Shown one piece after another: positions 1 through 9,463 of a stretch of 64,000 nt of DNA. The stretch covers positions 558,001 through 622,000 of the forward strand of contig NZ_LUVZ01000012.1 of assembly GCF_001593385.1 (NCBI RefSeq). Reading direction: 5' to 3'. Source of the DNA: Chryseobacterium cucumeris (lineage in GTDB: Bacteria > Bacteroidota > Bacteroidia > Flavobacteriales > Weeksellaceae). The position numbers and the translations under genes were made by a program. Under the pieces are notes generated by a model, which worked only from the letters and a program-made list of their open reading frames with translations, was not told where the DNA came from and ran no database searches. Position 1 is the stretch's first letter. The number at the start of each line of letters is the position of its first letter.

Positions 1-1
1 T

Positions 2-2608
2 GAAGAAAAGAAAGAAGAAATCGTGAAAGAAGAACAACCGGAAGTTAAAGCAGCGCCTGAAAAACAGGAATTTAAAGTTTTGGATAAAATTGATTTGTCT
101 CAAATAGAATCTAGAAACAGACCTGTGAAAAAAGACAAACCAAAAATGGAGGAGAAAAAAGAAGAAGTTAAACCTGTGGAAACAGTAAAGGAAACTCCAA
201 AACCAGCGGTTGTAGAGGAGAAAAAAGTAGAAACTCCAAAAGTTGAAGCTGAACCTGAATCTCAGGAACCACAAAAAATTGAGACAGTATATCAGAAACT
301 TGACGGTCCTAAGATCGTTGGGGAAAAGATTGACTTAACTCAGTTTGCACCAAAACCAGGTGCTGGAGCAAAAAAGAAAAGAAAGAGAATTGAAAAACCT
401 GGTGGCCAGAATAACCAACAAGGTCAGGGGAATAATCAAAACTCAGGAAATAACAACAACCAAGGTGGACAAGGCCAAGGAAACCGTCAGCATAATAATA
501 ACGGTGGACAGGGACAAGGTGGAAACCGCCAGGGTGGTCAGGGAGGTCAGGGAAATCGTCCTCAAGGTCAAGGTGGCCAAGGTGGAAACCGTTTTGGAAA
601 TAACCAGGGTGGTGGAAATCGTCAAGGTCAAGGTGGTGGCTTCAAAAAAGGAGGTCAGAACAACAGACCTGGACAAAGAGTTATGCCAGTTGAGCTAACT
701 GATGAGCAAGTTAAAAACCAGATCAAAGAAACATTAGAAAAACTTACTAATAAAGGAGGGAAATCTAAATCTGCAAAACACAGAAAAGACAAGAGAACTT
801 TCCGTAGAGAGCAGGATGAGCGTCAGCAGGAGCTTGAAGCACAAGACAGAACTCTTAAAGTAACAGAATTCATCACAGTAGGTGAATTGGCAAGTTTGAT
901 GAATGTTTCCCCAACTGAAGTAATTTCTGCTTGTTTCTCATTAGGTGTAATGGTTACCATGAACCAAAGACTTGAAGCCGATACCTTATTATTAGTAGCA
1001 GATGAATTCGGTTATAAAATTGAATTCTCAGATGCTGATCTTGAAGATACGGATGCAGAAGATGAAGTAGATACCGAGGAAAGCCTATTACAAAGAGCTC
1101 CTGTAGTTACTGTAATGGGACACGTTGACCATGGTAAGACTTCATTGTTGGACTACATTAGAAAAACAAACGTAATTGCCGGTGAATCCGGAGGAATTAC
1201 TCAGCACATTGGTGCTTATAACGTGAAACTGGAGAACGGTCAGAGAATTACTTTCTTAGATACACCAGGTCACGAAGCCTTTACTGCAATGAGAGCGAGA
1301 GGTGCACAGATTACGGATATTGCAATTATCGTAATTGCGGCCGATGATGATGTAATGCCACAAACAAAAGAAGCAATTGCTCACGCACAGGCTGCAGGAG
1401 TACCAATGATTATTGCTATCAACAAAGTAGATAAGCCGAATGCAAACCCGGACAACATCCGTCAGCAGTTATCAGGATTAAATCCACCGGTTTTAGTAGA
1501 AGAATGGGGTGGAAATGTTCAGGCACAGGAGATCTCGGCTAAATTCGGTAATAACGTAGATGTATTGTTGGAAAAAGTTTTATTACAGGCTGAAATGCTT
1601 GAGTTGAAAGCGAATCCTGACCGTGCAGCAAACGGAGTTGTTATTGAAGCATCTTTAGATAAAGGTAGAGGTTATGTAGCAACAATGTTGGTACAGACCG
1701 GAACTTTAAGAGTAGGTGATTATGTAGTAGCAGGTAAAAATCACGGGAAAGTAAAAGCTTTGCTTGATGAAAGAGGAAAAAATCTAAAAGAAGCTGGGCC
1801 ATCAATTCCTGCAACAATCTTAGGTTTGGATGGAGCGCCTACTGCAGGTGATAAATTCCGTGTGTATGCTGATGAAAGTGAAGGTAAAGCAATTGCCAAT
1901 AAGAGAGAGCAGCTGCAGAGAGAATTATCAATCAGAACCAAGAAGCATACAACCCTTGAAGAATTGGGTAGACGTATTGCTTTAGGAGAATTCAAAGAAT
2001 TGAACATTATCCTTAAAGGAGACGTGGATGGTTCTGTAGAAGCTCTTTCTGATCAGTTACAAAGATTATCAACAGAAGAAATCAGTGTTAAAATTCTTCA
2101 CTCAGGTGTTGGACAGATTACAGAATCTGATATCAACTTAGCTGCAGCATCCGATGCTATTATCATTGGATTTAACGTGAGAGCAGGTGCTAATGCTAAA
2201 GAACTTGCAGATCGTGAGGAAATTGAAATCAGAACGTATTCTGTAATCTATAAAGCAATTGATGAAGTAAAAGAAGCGATGGAGGGAATGCTTTCTCCGG
2301 AAATTCAAGAGCAGGTGATTGGTAATGTTGAAATCCGTGAGGTTTTCAAGATTTCTAAAGTAGGAACAATTGCAGGTTGTATGGTTCTTACCGGAAAAGT
2401 AACGAGACAGTCTAAAGTACGTTTATTAAGAGACGGTATTGTTAAATTCGATGGAGAACTTGAAAGTTTGAAACGTTTCAAAGATGATGTTAAAGAAGTA
2501 ACGAAAGGTTACGAATGTGGTCTGAATCTGAAAGGTTATAATGACATCGAAATCGGAGATATCCTTGAAGTATACGAAGAAGTAGCGGTCAAGAAAAAAC
2601 TAAAATAA
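2..2608 (+). CDS. infB: Translation initiation factor IF-2 (5' end missing)
   Basis: IF-2 is the GTPase that places initiator tRNA on the 30S subunit. The frame is open back to the window edge, so the true start lies upstream; a GTG at 23 is only an internal in-frame codon. Counting from that GTG, a Lys/Glu/Pro-rich N-terminal part is followed by an unusual Gly/Gln/Asn-rich stretch (about residues 125-220), the IF2 N-terminal domain with [15 protein letters not shown], and the G domain with GHVDHGKT (366-373), DTPGHEAF and NKVDKP. The C-terminal domains are complete to the stop. A hairpin terminator follows. The identification is secure; only the N-terminus is absent. Confidence 0.97.
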   Translation, partial: EEKKEEIVKEEQPEVKAAPEKQEFKVLDKIDLSQIESRNRPVKKDKPKMEEKKEEVKPVETVKETPKPAVVEEKKVETPKVEAEPESQEPQKIETVYQKLDGPKIVGEKIDLTQFAPKPGAGAKKKRKRIEKPGGQNNQQGQGNNQNSGNNNNQGGQGQGNRQHNNNGGQGQGGNRQGGQGGQGNRPQGQGGQGGNRFGNNQGGGNRQGQGGGFKKGGQNNRPGQRVMPVELTDEQVKNQIKETLEKLTNKGGKSKSAKHRKDKRTFRREQDERQQELEAQDRTLKVTEFITVGELASLMNVSPTEVISACFSLGVMVTMNQRLEADTLLLVADEFGYKIEFSDADLEDTDAEDEVDTEESLLQRAPVVTVMGHVDHGKTSLLDYIRKTNVIAGESGGITQHIGAYNVKLENGQRITFLDTPGHEAFTAMRARGAQITDIAIIVIAADDDVMPQTKEAIAHAQAAGVPMIIAINKVDKPNANPDNIRQQLSGLNPPVLVEEWGGNVQAQEISAKFGNNVDVLLEKVLLQAEMLELKANPDRAANGVVIEASLDKGRGYVATMLVQTGTLRVGDYVVAGKNHGKVKALLDERGKNLKEAGPSIPATILGLDGAPTAGDKFRVYADESEGKAIANKREQLQRELSIRTKKHTTLEELGRRIALGEFKELNIILKGDVDGSVEALSDQLQRLSTEEISVKILHSGVGQITESDINLAAASDAIIIGFNVRAGANAKELADREEIEIRTYSVIYKAIDEVKEAMEGMLSPEIQEQVIGNVEIREVFKISKVGTIAGCMVLTGKVTRQSKVRLLRDGIVKFDGELESLKRFKDDVKEVTKGYECGLNLKGYNDIEIGDILEVYEEVAVKKKLK

Positions 2609-2627
2609 ATATATCCTAAATATGTGA

Positions 2628-2656
2628 AAACCACTTTTTTATAAAGTGGTTTTTTT
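2628..2656 (+). terminator. Rho-independent terminator of infB
   Basis: The inverted repeat CCACTTT/AAAGTGG with a short T/A loop is followed directly by a run of seven T. It lies about 20 bases after the infB stop codon. Confidence 0.85.
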
Positions 2657-2854
2657 ATTTTTCAAACTCGTTTAATTTGTAATCATTCTAAATAATTTTT
2701 TTTGAATTATTAATAATTTGTTAAAATGAATAAGGTCTGTAAAAAAATTATTTTTTATTGAATAAAAACTGTCTATTATTATTGAATCTTATTTGTTTTG
2801 TGTAAATTTTAAATGAAACAGTAAAAAAAATAGTCGTTTAAACGTTAGTTTAAT

Positions 2855-2885
2855 TTGTGGATGTTAATATTTATTAACATATTTG
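2855..2885 (+). promoter_or_regulatory. Candidate promoter with dyad for first susC
   Basis: A TTG (2855-2857) is separated by 20 bases from CATATTTG (2878-2885), one mismatch from the Bacteroidota -7 box TAnnTTTG. Between and overlapping these elements lies a perfect inverted repeat ATGTTAAT-attt-ATTAACAT (2861-2880), which could be an operator. The remainder of the 305-base gap after infB is AT-rich; it also has the palindrome CGTTTAAACG at 2835-2844 and no gene is seen. Confidence 0.45.
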
Positions 2886-2913
2886 CCCATTAAATATATT
2901 AAAATTTGTTAAT

Positions 2914-5748
2914 ATGAATGTTAAACTACGTGTATTAAGCGCCGGAGCTCTGTTTTTCCTAGGACAAGTAGCTTATGCGCAAAAAGCAAAGAAGGATACA
3001 GCTAGAGCTACTGAGATTGATGAGGTAGTAATGGTCGGGTTCGGACAGAAAAAATCTGTTAAAGAAGTTACTGGTTCTGTGAGTACAGTTAAAGGTGACA
3101 AACTTAATGATCTGCCAGTTTCATCTCCTGATAAGGCCCTAATGGGTAGAGTTACCGGGGTACAGACTGGAGCTGCTTCAGGACAGCCAGGGGGAATTGT
3201 AAACATCCGTGTTAGAGGTAATACTTCTGTTAATGGAAATAATAGCCCGATCTTTATTGTTGATGGAGTAAGAATTGCTTCAGGAGATCTTACAAGCTTA
3301 AACACAACGTCAAATATCTTGGCGAATTTAAGTTCTGATGATATTGAATCAATGACTGTACTTAAGGATGCAGTTTCAACGTCATTATATGGAGCAGATG
3401 CTGGTGCCGGGGTAATCATTATTACTACAAAGTCTGGTAAATCTGGTAAACCAAGATTTCAGTTCTCAAGTAATTATGGGGTAAATAAAACAGCTTTTAA
3501 ATTACCAAATTCATTGACAAAAGATCAATGGCATGGCTTAGCAGCTCAAACAATGGCCAATACACCATCTGTATTTGGTTATGGATCTTATCAGGAAGCT
3601 TATGATGCCTTATTTGATCCAGACCAGGATCCACTAGGATATGCAGCTTATGGGAATGTAAATACTAATTGGCAAAAGGAATTAACTAGAAATAGTGCTA
3701 ACCAAAGTGAAACAAACTTCTCAGTTAGCGGAGGAAGTGATAAATTCAAATATTACTCTTCTATCGGTATGTTCAACCAGGAGAGTATCTATAAAGGGAG
3801 TGATTTCAAAAGAGTGAATGCTTCCACTAAAATTGAATATAAAGCAACTGATAGATTAACAATTAATACAGATTTCCAGTTTTCAAACAGTAAAATGCGT
3901 ACTTTGAACAATGGTGGAGATTTTGCTAACCCATTGATCGCACAGTACTTTAACCTTCCTGTTGATCCGGTAAGAAACCCTGATGGTAGCTGGTATTATG
4001 GAGTTAATAACTCATTGCCTTCTGGGAACTTTAACGTAGCAGCACTACAGGATATTAACTCTAGAAAAGCAAACACAAGCAGAGTATTTGCCAACTTGGG
4101 AGTAAATTATAAAATTCTTGATGGGCTAGTTTATAGAATGAATTTCGCACCTGAATATATCAACGTAGAAGAAGATGTTTACTTATCTCCTCTTCATGGT
4201 GATGGATACTCAGCGAAAGGTGATTTGACATCCAATGCAAGAAGATTTTTTAACTTCAACATACAGAATATCTTAGAATATTCTTTCAGAATTGGAGATA
4301 AAAATAAATTCGTTGCAAGAGCAATTCAGGAAGCTTATAAGTCTGATATGAGAGCTGTTAATGCTGAAGGACAAGTTGTTGCTCTTTCTTCTCTTCAGAC
4401 TTTAGATAGTTTTGTTAAGCCTGTTGCAGCTGGTGGAACAAAAACGATTACTTCAAGATCTGGTTATGCAGGACAGGTAAACTATAACTATGACAATATT
4501 GTTAACTTAGATTTATCTTACAGAAGAGATGCAATGTCAAACTTCTTCCCAGGTCAAAAAGGAGGTAACTTCTATTCTGCGGGAGCGAGTGTTGACTTAG
4601 CAAGAATCTTTATCCCTGATAATGATTATTTAACATTGTTGAAACTTAGATCTTCTTATGGTAAATTAGGAAATCAGATTTCAGCGTCTCCTTATGCTAC
4701 ATACAGCTACGGTATCAATTATAATAACAATGCTGGTGCAAGTTATGGAGGTTTTTATAATCCAGGACTTAAGTGGGAAACTGTTAAACCTTTCAACGTA
4801 GGATTTGATATAGGACTATTAAAAGATCGTATATCGTTAACAGCTGAATACTATAACAAACAAACTGAAGATCTGATCTTTACTGTTCCATTATCTCTTG
4901 CTCAAGGTATTTCAGGTTACACAGATAATATCGGTACATTGGTTAACAAAGGATTTGAATTCAGTATCAATGCAGATATCCTAAAACCTGAAAATCCAAA
5001 AGGTTTTGCTCTTAGCATGGATGCTAACTTATCAACGCTTAATAATGAGTTGACTAAAATCTATGGAGGAAAAGATATCATTTCAGGAGCTACAATCTTA
5101 AGAGAAGGAGAATCTATCAACAGCTGGTACATGAGAAAATGGGCTGGTGTAGATCCTAATAATGGAGATCCATTATGGTACCTAAATGGAGTTGATGGTG
5201 AAACAACCAACGACTACAACAAAGCTCAAAGAGCTATTCAAGGTAATCGTTTAGCGAAATACTTTGGAGGTGTTGGTATTAAAATGTCTTATCAGAACTT
5301 TACAGTATCTGCACAAGGAACATATAGCTTTGGAGGTAAAGTATATGATGACTGGGCAATCTATACAATGAGTGATGGTCAGTACAGTTTATTCTATCCT
5401 GGATATGAGGATCAGCTAGATTATTGGACTCCAAACAATACTAATGCATTGAACCCAAAACCAATTTATGGTGGAAATAAACTTGCAAACAGAACGTCAA
5501 CAAGATTCTTATATAAAGCGGATTATTTGAGATTAGCTAACTTAAAAATAGCTTATACTTTTGATTCTAGCTTCTTAAAAGGTTCAAACCTTAATAAAGT
5601 AACAGTTTACGTTATGGGTAACAACCTTTGGACACATGCTTATGATAAAAATTTAAGATATGATCCGGATATTGCACTTGCAGGAACAACAAACCTGAAC
5701 TTGCCTCCTTTGAAATCTTATTTAGTTGGATTTAATGTTGAATTTTAA
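2914..5748 (+). CDS. SusC/RagA-type TonB-linked outer membrane protein
   Basis: This is a 944-residue TonB-dependent transporter of the SusC/RagA family, which imports glycans, peptides or other large nutrients together with a SusD lipoprotein. A Sec signal peptide ends near AYAQ (residue 23). The TonB-box-like EIDEVVMVGFG leads into the plug with the typical SGQPGGIVNIRVRG, PIFIVDGV and SLYGADAGAGVIIITTKSG motifs. The rest is a beta-barrel ending in an aromatic-rich strand (VGFNVEF). The carboxypeptidase-D-like N-terminal domain found in many SusC proteins is absent. A SusD gene follows after 12 bases. The substrate cannot be told; there are no glycan-degrading genes nearby. Confidence 0.93.
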   Translation: MNVKLRVLSAGALFFLGQVAYAQKAKKDTARATEIDEVVMVGFGQKKSVKEVTGSVSTVKGDKLNDLPVSSPDKALMGRVTGVQTGAASGQPGGIVNIRVRGNTSVNGNNSPIFIVDGVRIASGDLTSLNTTSNILANLSSDDIESMTVLKDAVSTSLYGADAGAGVIIITTKSGKSGKPRFQFSSNYGVNKTAFKLPNSLTKDQWHGLAAQTMANTPSVFGYGSYQEAYDALFDPDQDPLGYAAYGNVNTNWQKELTRNSANQSETNFSVSGGSDKFKYYSSIGMFNQESIYKGSDFKRVNASTKIEYKATDRLTINTDFQFSNSKMRTLNNGGDFANPLIAQYFNLPVDPVRNPDGSWYYGVNNSLPSGNFNVAALQDINSRKANTSRVFANLGVNYKILDGLVYRMNFAPEYINVEEDVYLSPLHGDGYSAKGDLTSNARRFFNFNIQNILEYSFRIGDKNKFVARAIQEAYKSDMRAVNAEGQVVALSSLQTLDSFVKPVAAGGTKTITSRSGYAGQVNYNYDNIVNLDLSYRRDAMSNFFPGQKGGNFYSAGASVDLARIFIPDNDYLTLLKLRSSYGKLGNQISASPYATYSYGINYNNNAGASYGGFYNPGLKWETVKPFNVGFDIGLLKDRISLTAEYYNKQTEDLIFTVPLSLAQGISGYTDNIGTLVNKGFEFSINADILKPENPKGFALSMDANLSTLNNELTKIYGGKDIISGATILREGESINSWYMRKWAGVDPNNGDPLWYLNGVDGETTNDYNKAQRAIQGNRLAKYFGGVGIKMSYQNFTVSAQGTYSFGGKVYDDWAIYTMSDGQYSLFYPGYEDQLDYWTPNNTNALNPKPIYGGNKLANRTSTRFLYKADYLRLANLKIAYTFDSSFLKGSNLNKVTVYVMGNNLWTHAYDKNLRYDPDIALAGTTNLNLPPLKSYLVGFNVEF

Positions 5749-5760
5749 AAATTGAAAAAA

Positions 5761-7224
5761 ATGAAAAAATACTTAATAGCATTTTCAGTTATTGCCCTTA
5801 CTTCTACTGCGGTTACTTCGTGTGGTGAGGACTTTGTAGATACTGAATTTTTCCAAAGTAAACCTCAGGAAGATATTAAAACAATAGAAGAACTTCAGTC
5901 TTTTGTATTCGGAGCTTATGGTACTATGAGAGGTGCTTCTTATTATGGATGTGATTTTGTAACAATTCCTGAATTAAGAAGTGATGCAATGTATTCTAAT
6001 AACCGTTCAGGATATTATAGTACAGTTTCAAACTATACAATGCTTTCTGGTGATGCTTACGCTTCAGGACCATATACTGCGATGTATACAACAATTGCTA
6101 AAGCAAACATCATTCTTGGAACTTCAAATAACCTAACTTGGGGAGAAACAGTTGATCCAGCACAGATTGCGTTGAAAATAAAGCAACTTAAAGGACAGGC
6201 TTATGCAGTAAGAGCTCAGGCTTTGTTTGATGCTTTAAGATTATTTGGGCAGCAATATTCTGGTGGAACTACCGGAGTTGTTGTTCCTCTTCAGTATAAT
6301 CCTTCTGCAAATATGGCTCGTTCATCTGTTCAACAGACTCAGGCTCAAATTGAAGCAGATTTTAATAGTGCATTAGCTAATCTTACGGGAAATGCTAATC
6401 AGGTTTATAGTGATAAAACTGTATTGAATGAATTCTCAGTTAAGGCTTTAATGTCCAGATATTATCTATATAAAGGAGATTATGCTAAGGTACGTTCGTT
6501 AGTAAACGATGTAGTAGCATCTGGAAAATATAGTGTAATTCCTCGTGATTCATATTTAACAAGCTGGACGCTTAATAATGCTTCTTCTAACTCAGTATTT
6601 GAATTAGCTGTTGGACCAATCGCTGCTTTAGGATCTACAAGTATTCATTACAAAATTGCTCCGGCTAATTCATATGTAAACATGCCAGTTAAGTCAACTG
6701 TTGTATCATCTATTTCTGCTCAGGATATCAGACGTTCTATATTTAGTGCAAGTCAGAACGCTGCTGGAACTTATATTGCAGCAAAGTATCCTAATGATAA
6801 TGGAGAAGATAATATCAGAGTTTCTAGATATGAAGAGATCATCCTTAATGGTATTGAAGCAGAACTTAATGGTGGAGACATTGCTAAAGCTCAGACATAT
6901 TGGGAAATGATTTTGAAAAATAGATTAGCTGATATTGTTGATGGTCAGGGTAATGTGATAAAAAGTATTGCTACTCAAATTCAAGAGCTAGGACCAATTG
7001 ATATGACTAAGCTAAAATCTGAAAGAAGAAAAGAACTTGTTGGTGAAGGTTTCAGAATGTGGGATTTACTAAGATGGGGAGGACCTATTCCTAAAAATGC
7101 TACTAACGGTAACGTAACAGCTAACATTGCAATTGGAGATAACAAATTGGCATTCCCAATTCCTTTGGCAGAAACTAACGTTGCTGGAACTTTGGTAAAA
7201 TCAAACCCTGGTTACGATAACTAA
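5761..7224 (+). CDS. SusD/RagB family nutrient-binding lipoprotein
   Basis: This is the surface lipoprotein partner of the preceding SusC, expected to form the lid of the transporter. The signal peptide ends in a lipobox (AVTSC), giving a lipidated Cys followed by GED. The TPR-like SusD fold is indicated by features such as KGQAYAVRAQALFDALRLFG and the C-terminal ERRKELVGEGFRMWDLLRWG, which is diagnostic of the family. I chose the ATG at 5761; an in-frame TTG at 5752 would add only three residues before the signal peptide. About 487 residues, a normal size. It is surely cotranscribed with susC and is followed by a terminator. Confidence 0.93.
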   Translation: MKKYLIAFSVIALTSTAVTSCGEDFVDTEFFQSKPQEDIKTIEELQSFVFGAYGTMRGASYYGCDFVTIPELRSDAMYSNNRSGYYSTVSNYTMLSGDAYASGPYTAMYTTIAKANIILGTSNNLTWGETVDPAQIALKIKQLKGQAYAVRAQALFDALRLFGQQYSGGTTGVVVPLQYNPSANMARSSVQQTQAQIEADFNSALANLTGNANQVYSDKTVLNEFSVKALMSRYYLYKGDYAKVRSLVNDVVASGKYSVIPRDSYLTSWTLNNASSNSVFELAVGPIAALGSTSIHYKIAPANSYVNMPVKSTVVSSISAQDIRRSIFSASQNAAGTYIAAKYPNDNGEDNIRVSRYEEIILNGIEAELNGGDIAKAQTYWEMILKNRLADIVDGQGNVIKSIATQIQELGPIDMTKLKSERRKELVGEGFRMWDLLRWGGPIPKNATNGNVTANIAIGDNKLAFPIPLAETNVAGTLVKSNPGYDN

Positions 7225-7248
7225 TTATCAAATCAGATAAATAAATAA

Positions 7249-7277
7249 GAGCCGCCTTTTATAGGTGGCTTTTTTTA
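7249..7277 (+). terminator. Terminator of first susC/susD operon
   Basis: The stem AGCCGCCT/AGGTGGCT (one G-U pair) is followed by seven T. It lies 25 bases after the susD stop. Confidence 0.85.
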
Positions 7278-7488
7278 TTGACAAAATCATTTTAGGATTT
7301 AAGTAAACTCTTTATAAAATTAATTATATTGATTTTTGGGCTGTATTATAGTTTTTGCACATCAATTCGAAAACTTTTAAGATTTTTTTCAGAAAGGTTG
7401 CTATCATCAATATAATATTCATTGGGAATGTTATTATGGTTTCAAATAGCTATGAAAGAATCAAACAATTTTATGTCCTTTTATTTCT

Positions 7489-7496
7489 TATTTTTG
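7489..7496 (+). promoter_or_regulatory. Candidate -7 box for porin/bshC operon
   Basis: TATTTTTG matches TAnnTTTG and lies 18 bases before the ATG at 7514. No TTG stands at the usual -33 distance, so this is tentative. The rest of the roughly 290-base spacer after the terminator is AT-rich with no recognisable gene. Confidence 0.35.
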
Positions 7497-7513
7497 CTGT
7501 ACAATAATGAATA

Positions 7514-9451
7514 ATGAAGTACATCCTTTTCATACTCTTCTCTTTAGGTTTTGTAGCCAAGGCTCAGGTCGTTAATAAAGCAGAAACAAAACCTCAGCCT
7601 AAAAAAGAAGACACTCTTGTAATAGATTCCGGGAAAAAAGATTCCCTGAAAATTTTCAAACCTACTATAAATGATTATCAGTATCAGACCCAGTTTTCTG
7701 AAAAGAAAGTTTTTGATACGGTAATGACTTTTGATAAGACCTACATCTTTTCGCAACACAATAATAAAGATAACTTCGGAAGAGTACAGCCTGCCAACAT
7801 TGGTTCAGGATTTAATCCTCTTATATTTGAAGTTAATAATGAACAAAATCTTTCTTTATTGCCATCCAACAAATCTTACATGATTATTGGAGCAAATGAT
7901 GTGAAATATTATGACGTAAAAACACCTACAGCTACATTCTTATATCATAATGCTATGCGAAACGGGGCGGCTCTAAAATCCACCTATACTCAGAATATCG
8001 GAAAAAGATTCAATTTTGCGCTTGAATATATGGGGCTTCGTTCACAGGGACTTTACAGAAACTCCTTGTCAGCTAACAACAATACTTTATTTTCAGGACA
8101 CTATGTTTCAAAAAATGGAAACTATGAGCTTTTTGCCCATTATCTTCACCAGAATGTAAATAATCAGGAAAGTGGAGGGATTACTGAAGATAACCTGTTT
8201 CAGAGTGGAGACAGCAATTACAGTAACAGACAAAACGCACAGGTAAATCTGGCCTCTTCAAGTTCACAGTTTTCTTACAGAAGATATTATCTGAGCCATC
8301 AGTTTACTCCATTCAATTCTGAGAAATTTCCTTTCAGCATAAGACATATTATTTCTCATCAGGGAAACAAATATTACTATAACCAAACTGCTTTGGAACC
8401 GTATTGGTATGACGCTCCTACAGATTTAGTAAATGGCTTTCCATTGACAACCAAAAAATATTCTGAGAATTTCAGCAATACAGTAAGTCTGATTTTTAAC
8501 AATGAAAAATTCAAACTGGATGCCGGGGTACGTTATCAGATGATTAAATTCGGGATAAGAGATGTTGTTGCACTTAACAACGTGCCTTTTCCTGGTGAGC
8601 TGAAAGAAAACAGAATCGGAGCTGTAGGAAACCTGCAGGTAAAACTTTGGGACAAAATTCAGTTGAATTCGTTTCTGGAATTTTCAAACGGAAGCCAGTT
8701 TAAAAGTTATCTGAAGACAACCAATAATCTGAAGTTTGAACCTATCAAAGATTATTTCGTTAATGCCAAAGTAAACTTCCAGAGTGCCTATCCTTCATTC
8801 AATTATCTATTGAATACTTCTGTTTATAATAACTTCAATTATTATCTTGAAAATGCGAAGAATCAGTCTGTAATGGAAGTAGGAGGAAGCATCAATCTGA
8901 AATGGTTTAAAACAGAGATTTTCGCCAATTATTTCAGAATCGATAACTATACTTATTTTGACAGCAACGGAAGTCCGAAACAAAGTGACAATTCAGTAAA
9001 TATATCTCAGATTGGAGGAGATGCTACTTTCAGCTTCAACAAATTCCACCTGAATACAAGAGTGCATTTCCAGAATACCTTAACGAATAAAGAACTGCTT
9101 CCAATGCCGGGCTTCATCGGTAGAGCCAATTTCTTCTATCAGACCCAGGCTTTCAAAAAAGCAGCAGAAATTCAGGCAGGGGTTAAAGTATATTACTTCT
9201 CTAAATTCGCTTCAAGAGAATATTTCCCTGTTCTTAATGAATATATTCTTCCAAGAGCAGATTCATTTTCAATTGGAGGGCAGCCTATCGCCGATATTTA
9301 TATTAATATGAAAGTGAAAAAAATGTTCTTTTTCATAGAAGGACAGCAGATAGGAACTGTTATTTCCAATAACAAAGCATATGCATTTCCACATTATCCG
9401 GTGTATGATTTCAGATTGAATATCGGAATCGTGTGGTATTTGTTCAACTAA
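7514..9451 (+). CDS. Putative outer membrane porin (Porin_10-like)
   Basis: This 645-residue protein carries a Sec signal peptide (ends near VAKAQ) and a short Lys/Pro/Asp-rich linker. It then has many alternating polar/aromatic strands typical of a large beta-barrel, ending in a C-terminal aromatic strand (GIVWYLFN). It resembles the Bacteroidota putative porin family of about 650 residues. No TonB box or plug domain is seen, so a passive channel or a barrel of unknown use is likely. The bshC gene starts 12 bases downstream, so the two are probably one operon, though a functional link is not obvious. Confidence 0.75.
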   Translation: MKYILFILFSLGFVAKAQVVNKAETKPQPKKEDTLVIDSGKKDSLKIFKPTINDYQYQTQFSEKKVFDTVMTFDKTYIFSQHNNKDNFGRVQPANIGSGFNPLIFEVNNEQNLSLLPSNKSYMIIGANDVKYYDVKTPTATFLYHNAMRNGAALKSTYTQNIGKRFNFALEYMGLRSQGLYRNSLSANNNTLFSGHYVSKNGNYELFAHYLHQNVNNQESGGITEDNLFQSGDSNYSNRQNAQVNLASSSSQFSYRRYYLSHQFTPFNSEKFPFSIRHIISHQGNKYYYNQTALEPYWYDAPTDLVNGFPLTTKKYSENFSNTVSLIFNNEKFKLDAGVRYQMIKFGIRDVVALNNVPFPGELKENRIGAVGNLQVKLWDKIQLNSFLEFSNGSQFKSYLKTTNNLKFEPIKDYFVNAKVNFQSAYPSFNYLLNTSVYNNFNYYLENAKNQSVMEVGGSINLKWFKTEIFANYFRIDNYTYFDSNGSPKQSDNSVNISQIGGDATFSFNKFHLNTRVHFQNTLTNKELLPMPGFIGRANFFYQTQAFKKAAEIQAGVKVYYFSKFASREYFPVLNEYILPRADSFSIGGQPIADIYINMKVKKMFFFIEGQQIGTVISNNKAYAFPHYPVYDFRLNIGIVWYLFN

Positions 9452-9463
9452 AAACGATACAGG

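Noticed and set aside
481..660. Repeated GGTCAAGGTGG-type units that could suggest a tandem or CRISPR-like array
   Set aside because: The units are irregular and in frame with infB, and have no unique spacers.
345..698. Open frames on both strands across the low-complexity part of infB
   Set aside because: They come from the repetitive Gly/Gln/Asn codons of infB read in other frames and have skewed, repetitive composition.
2835..2844. Palindrome CGTTTAAACG as an operator
   Set aside because: A single short palindrome in AT-rich DNA, not placed on the promoter elements; too little support alone.
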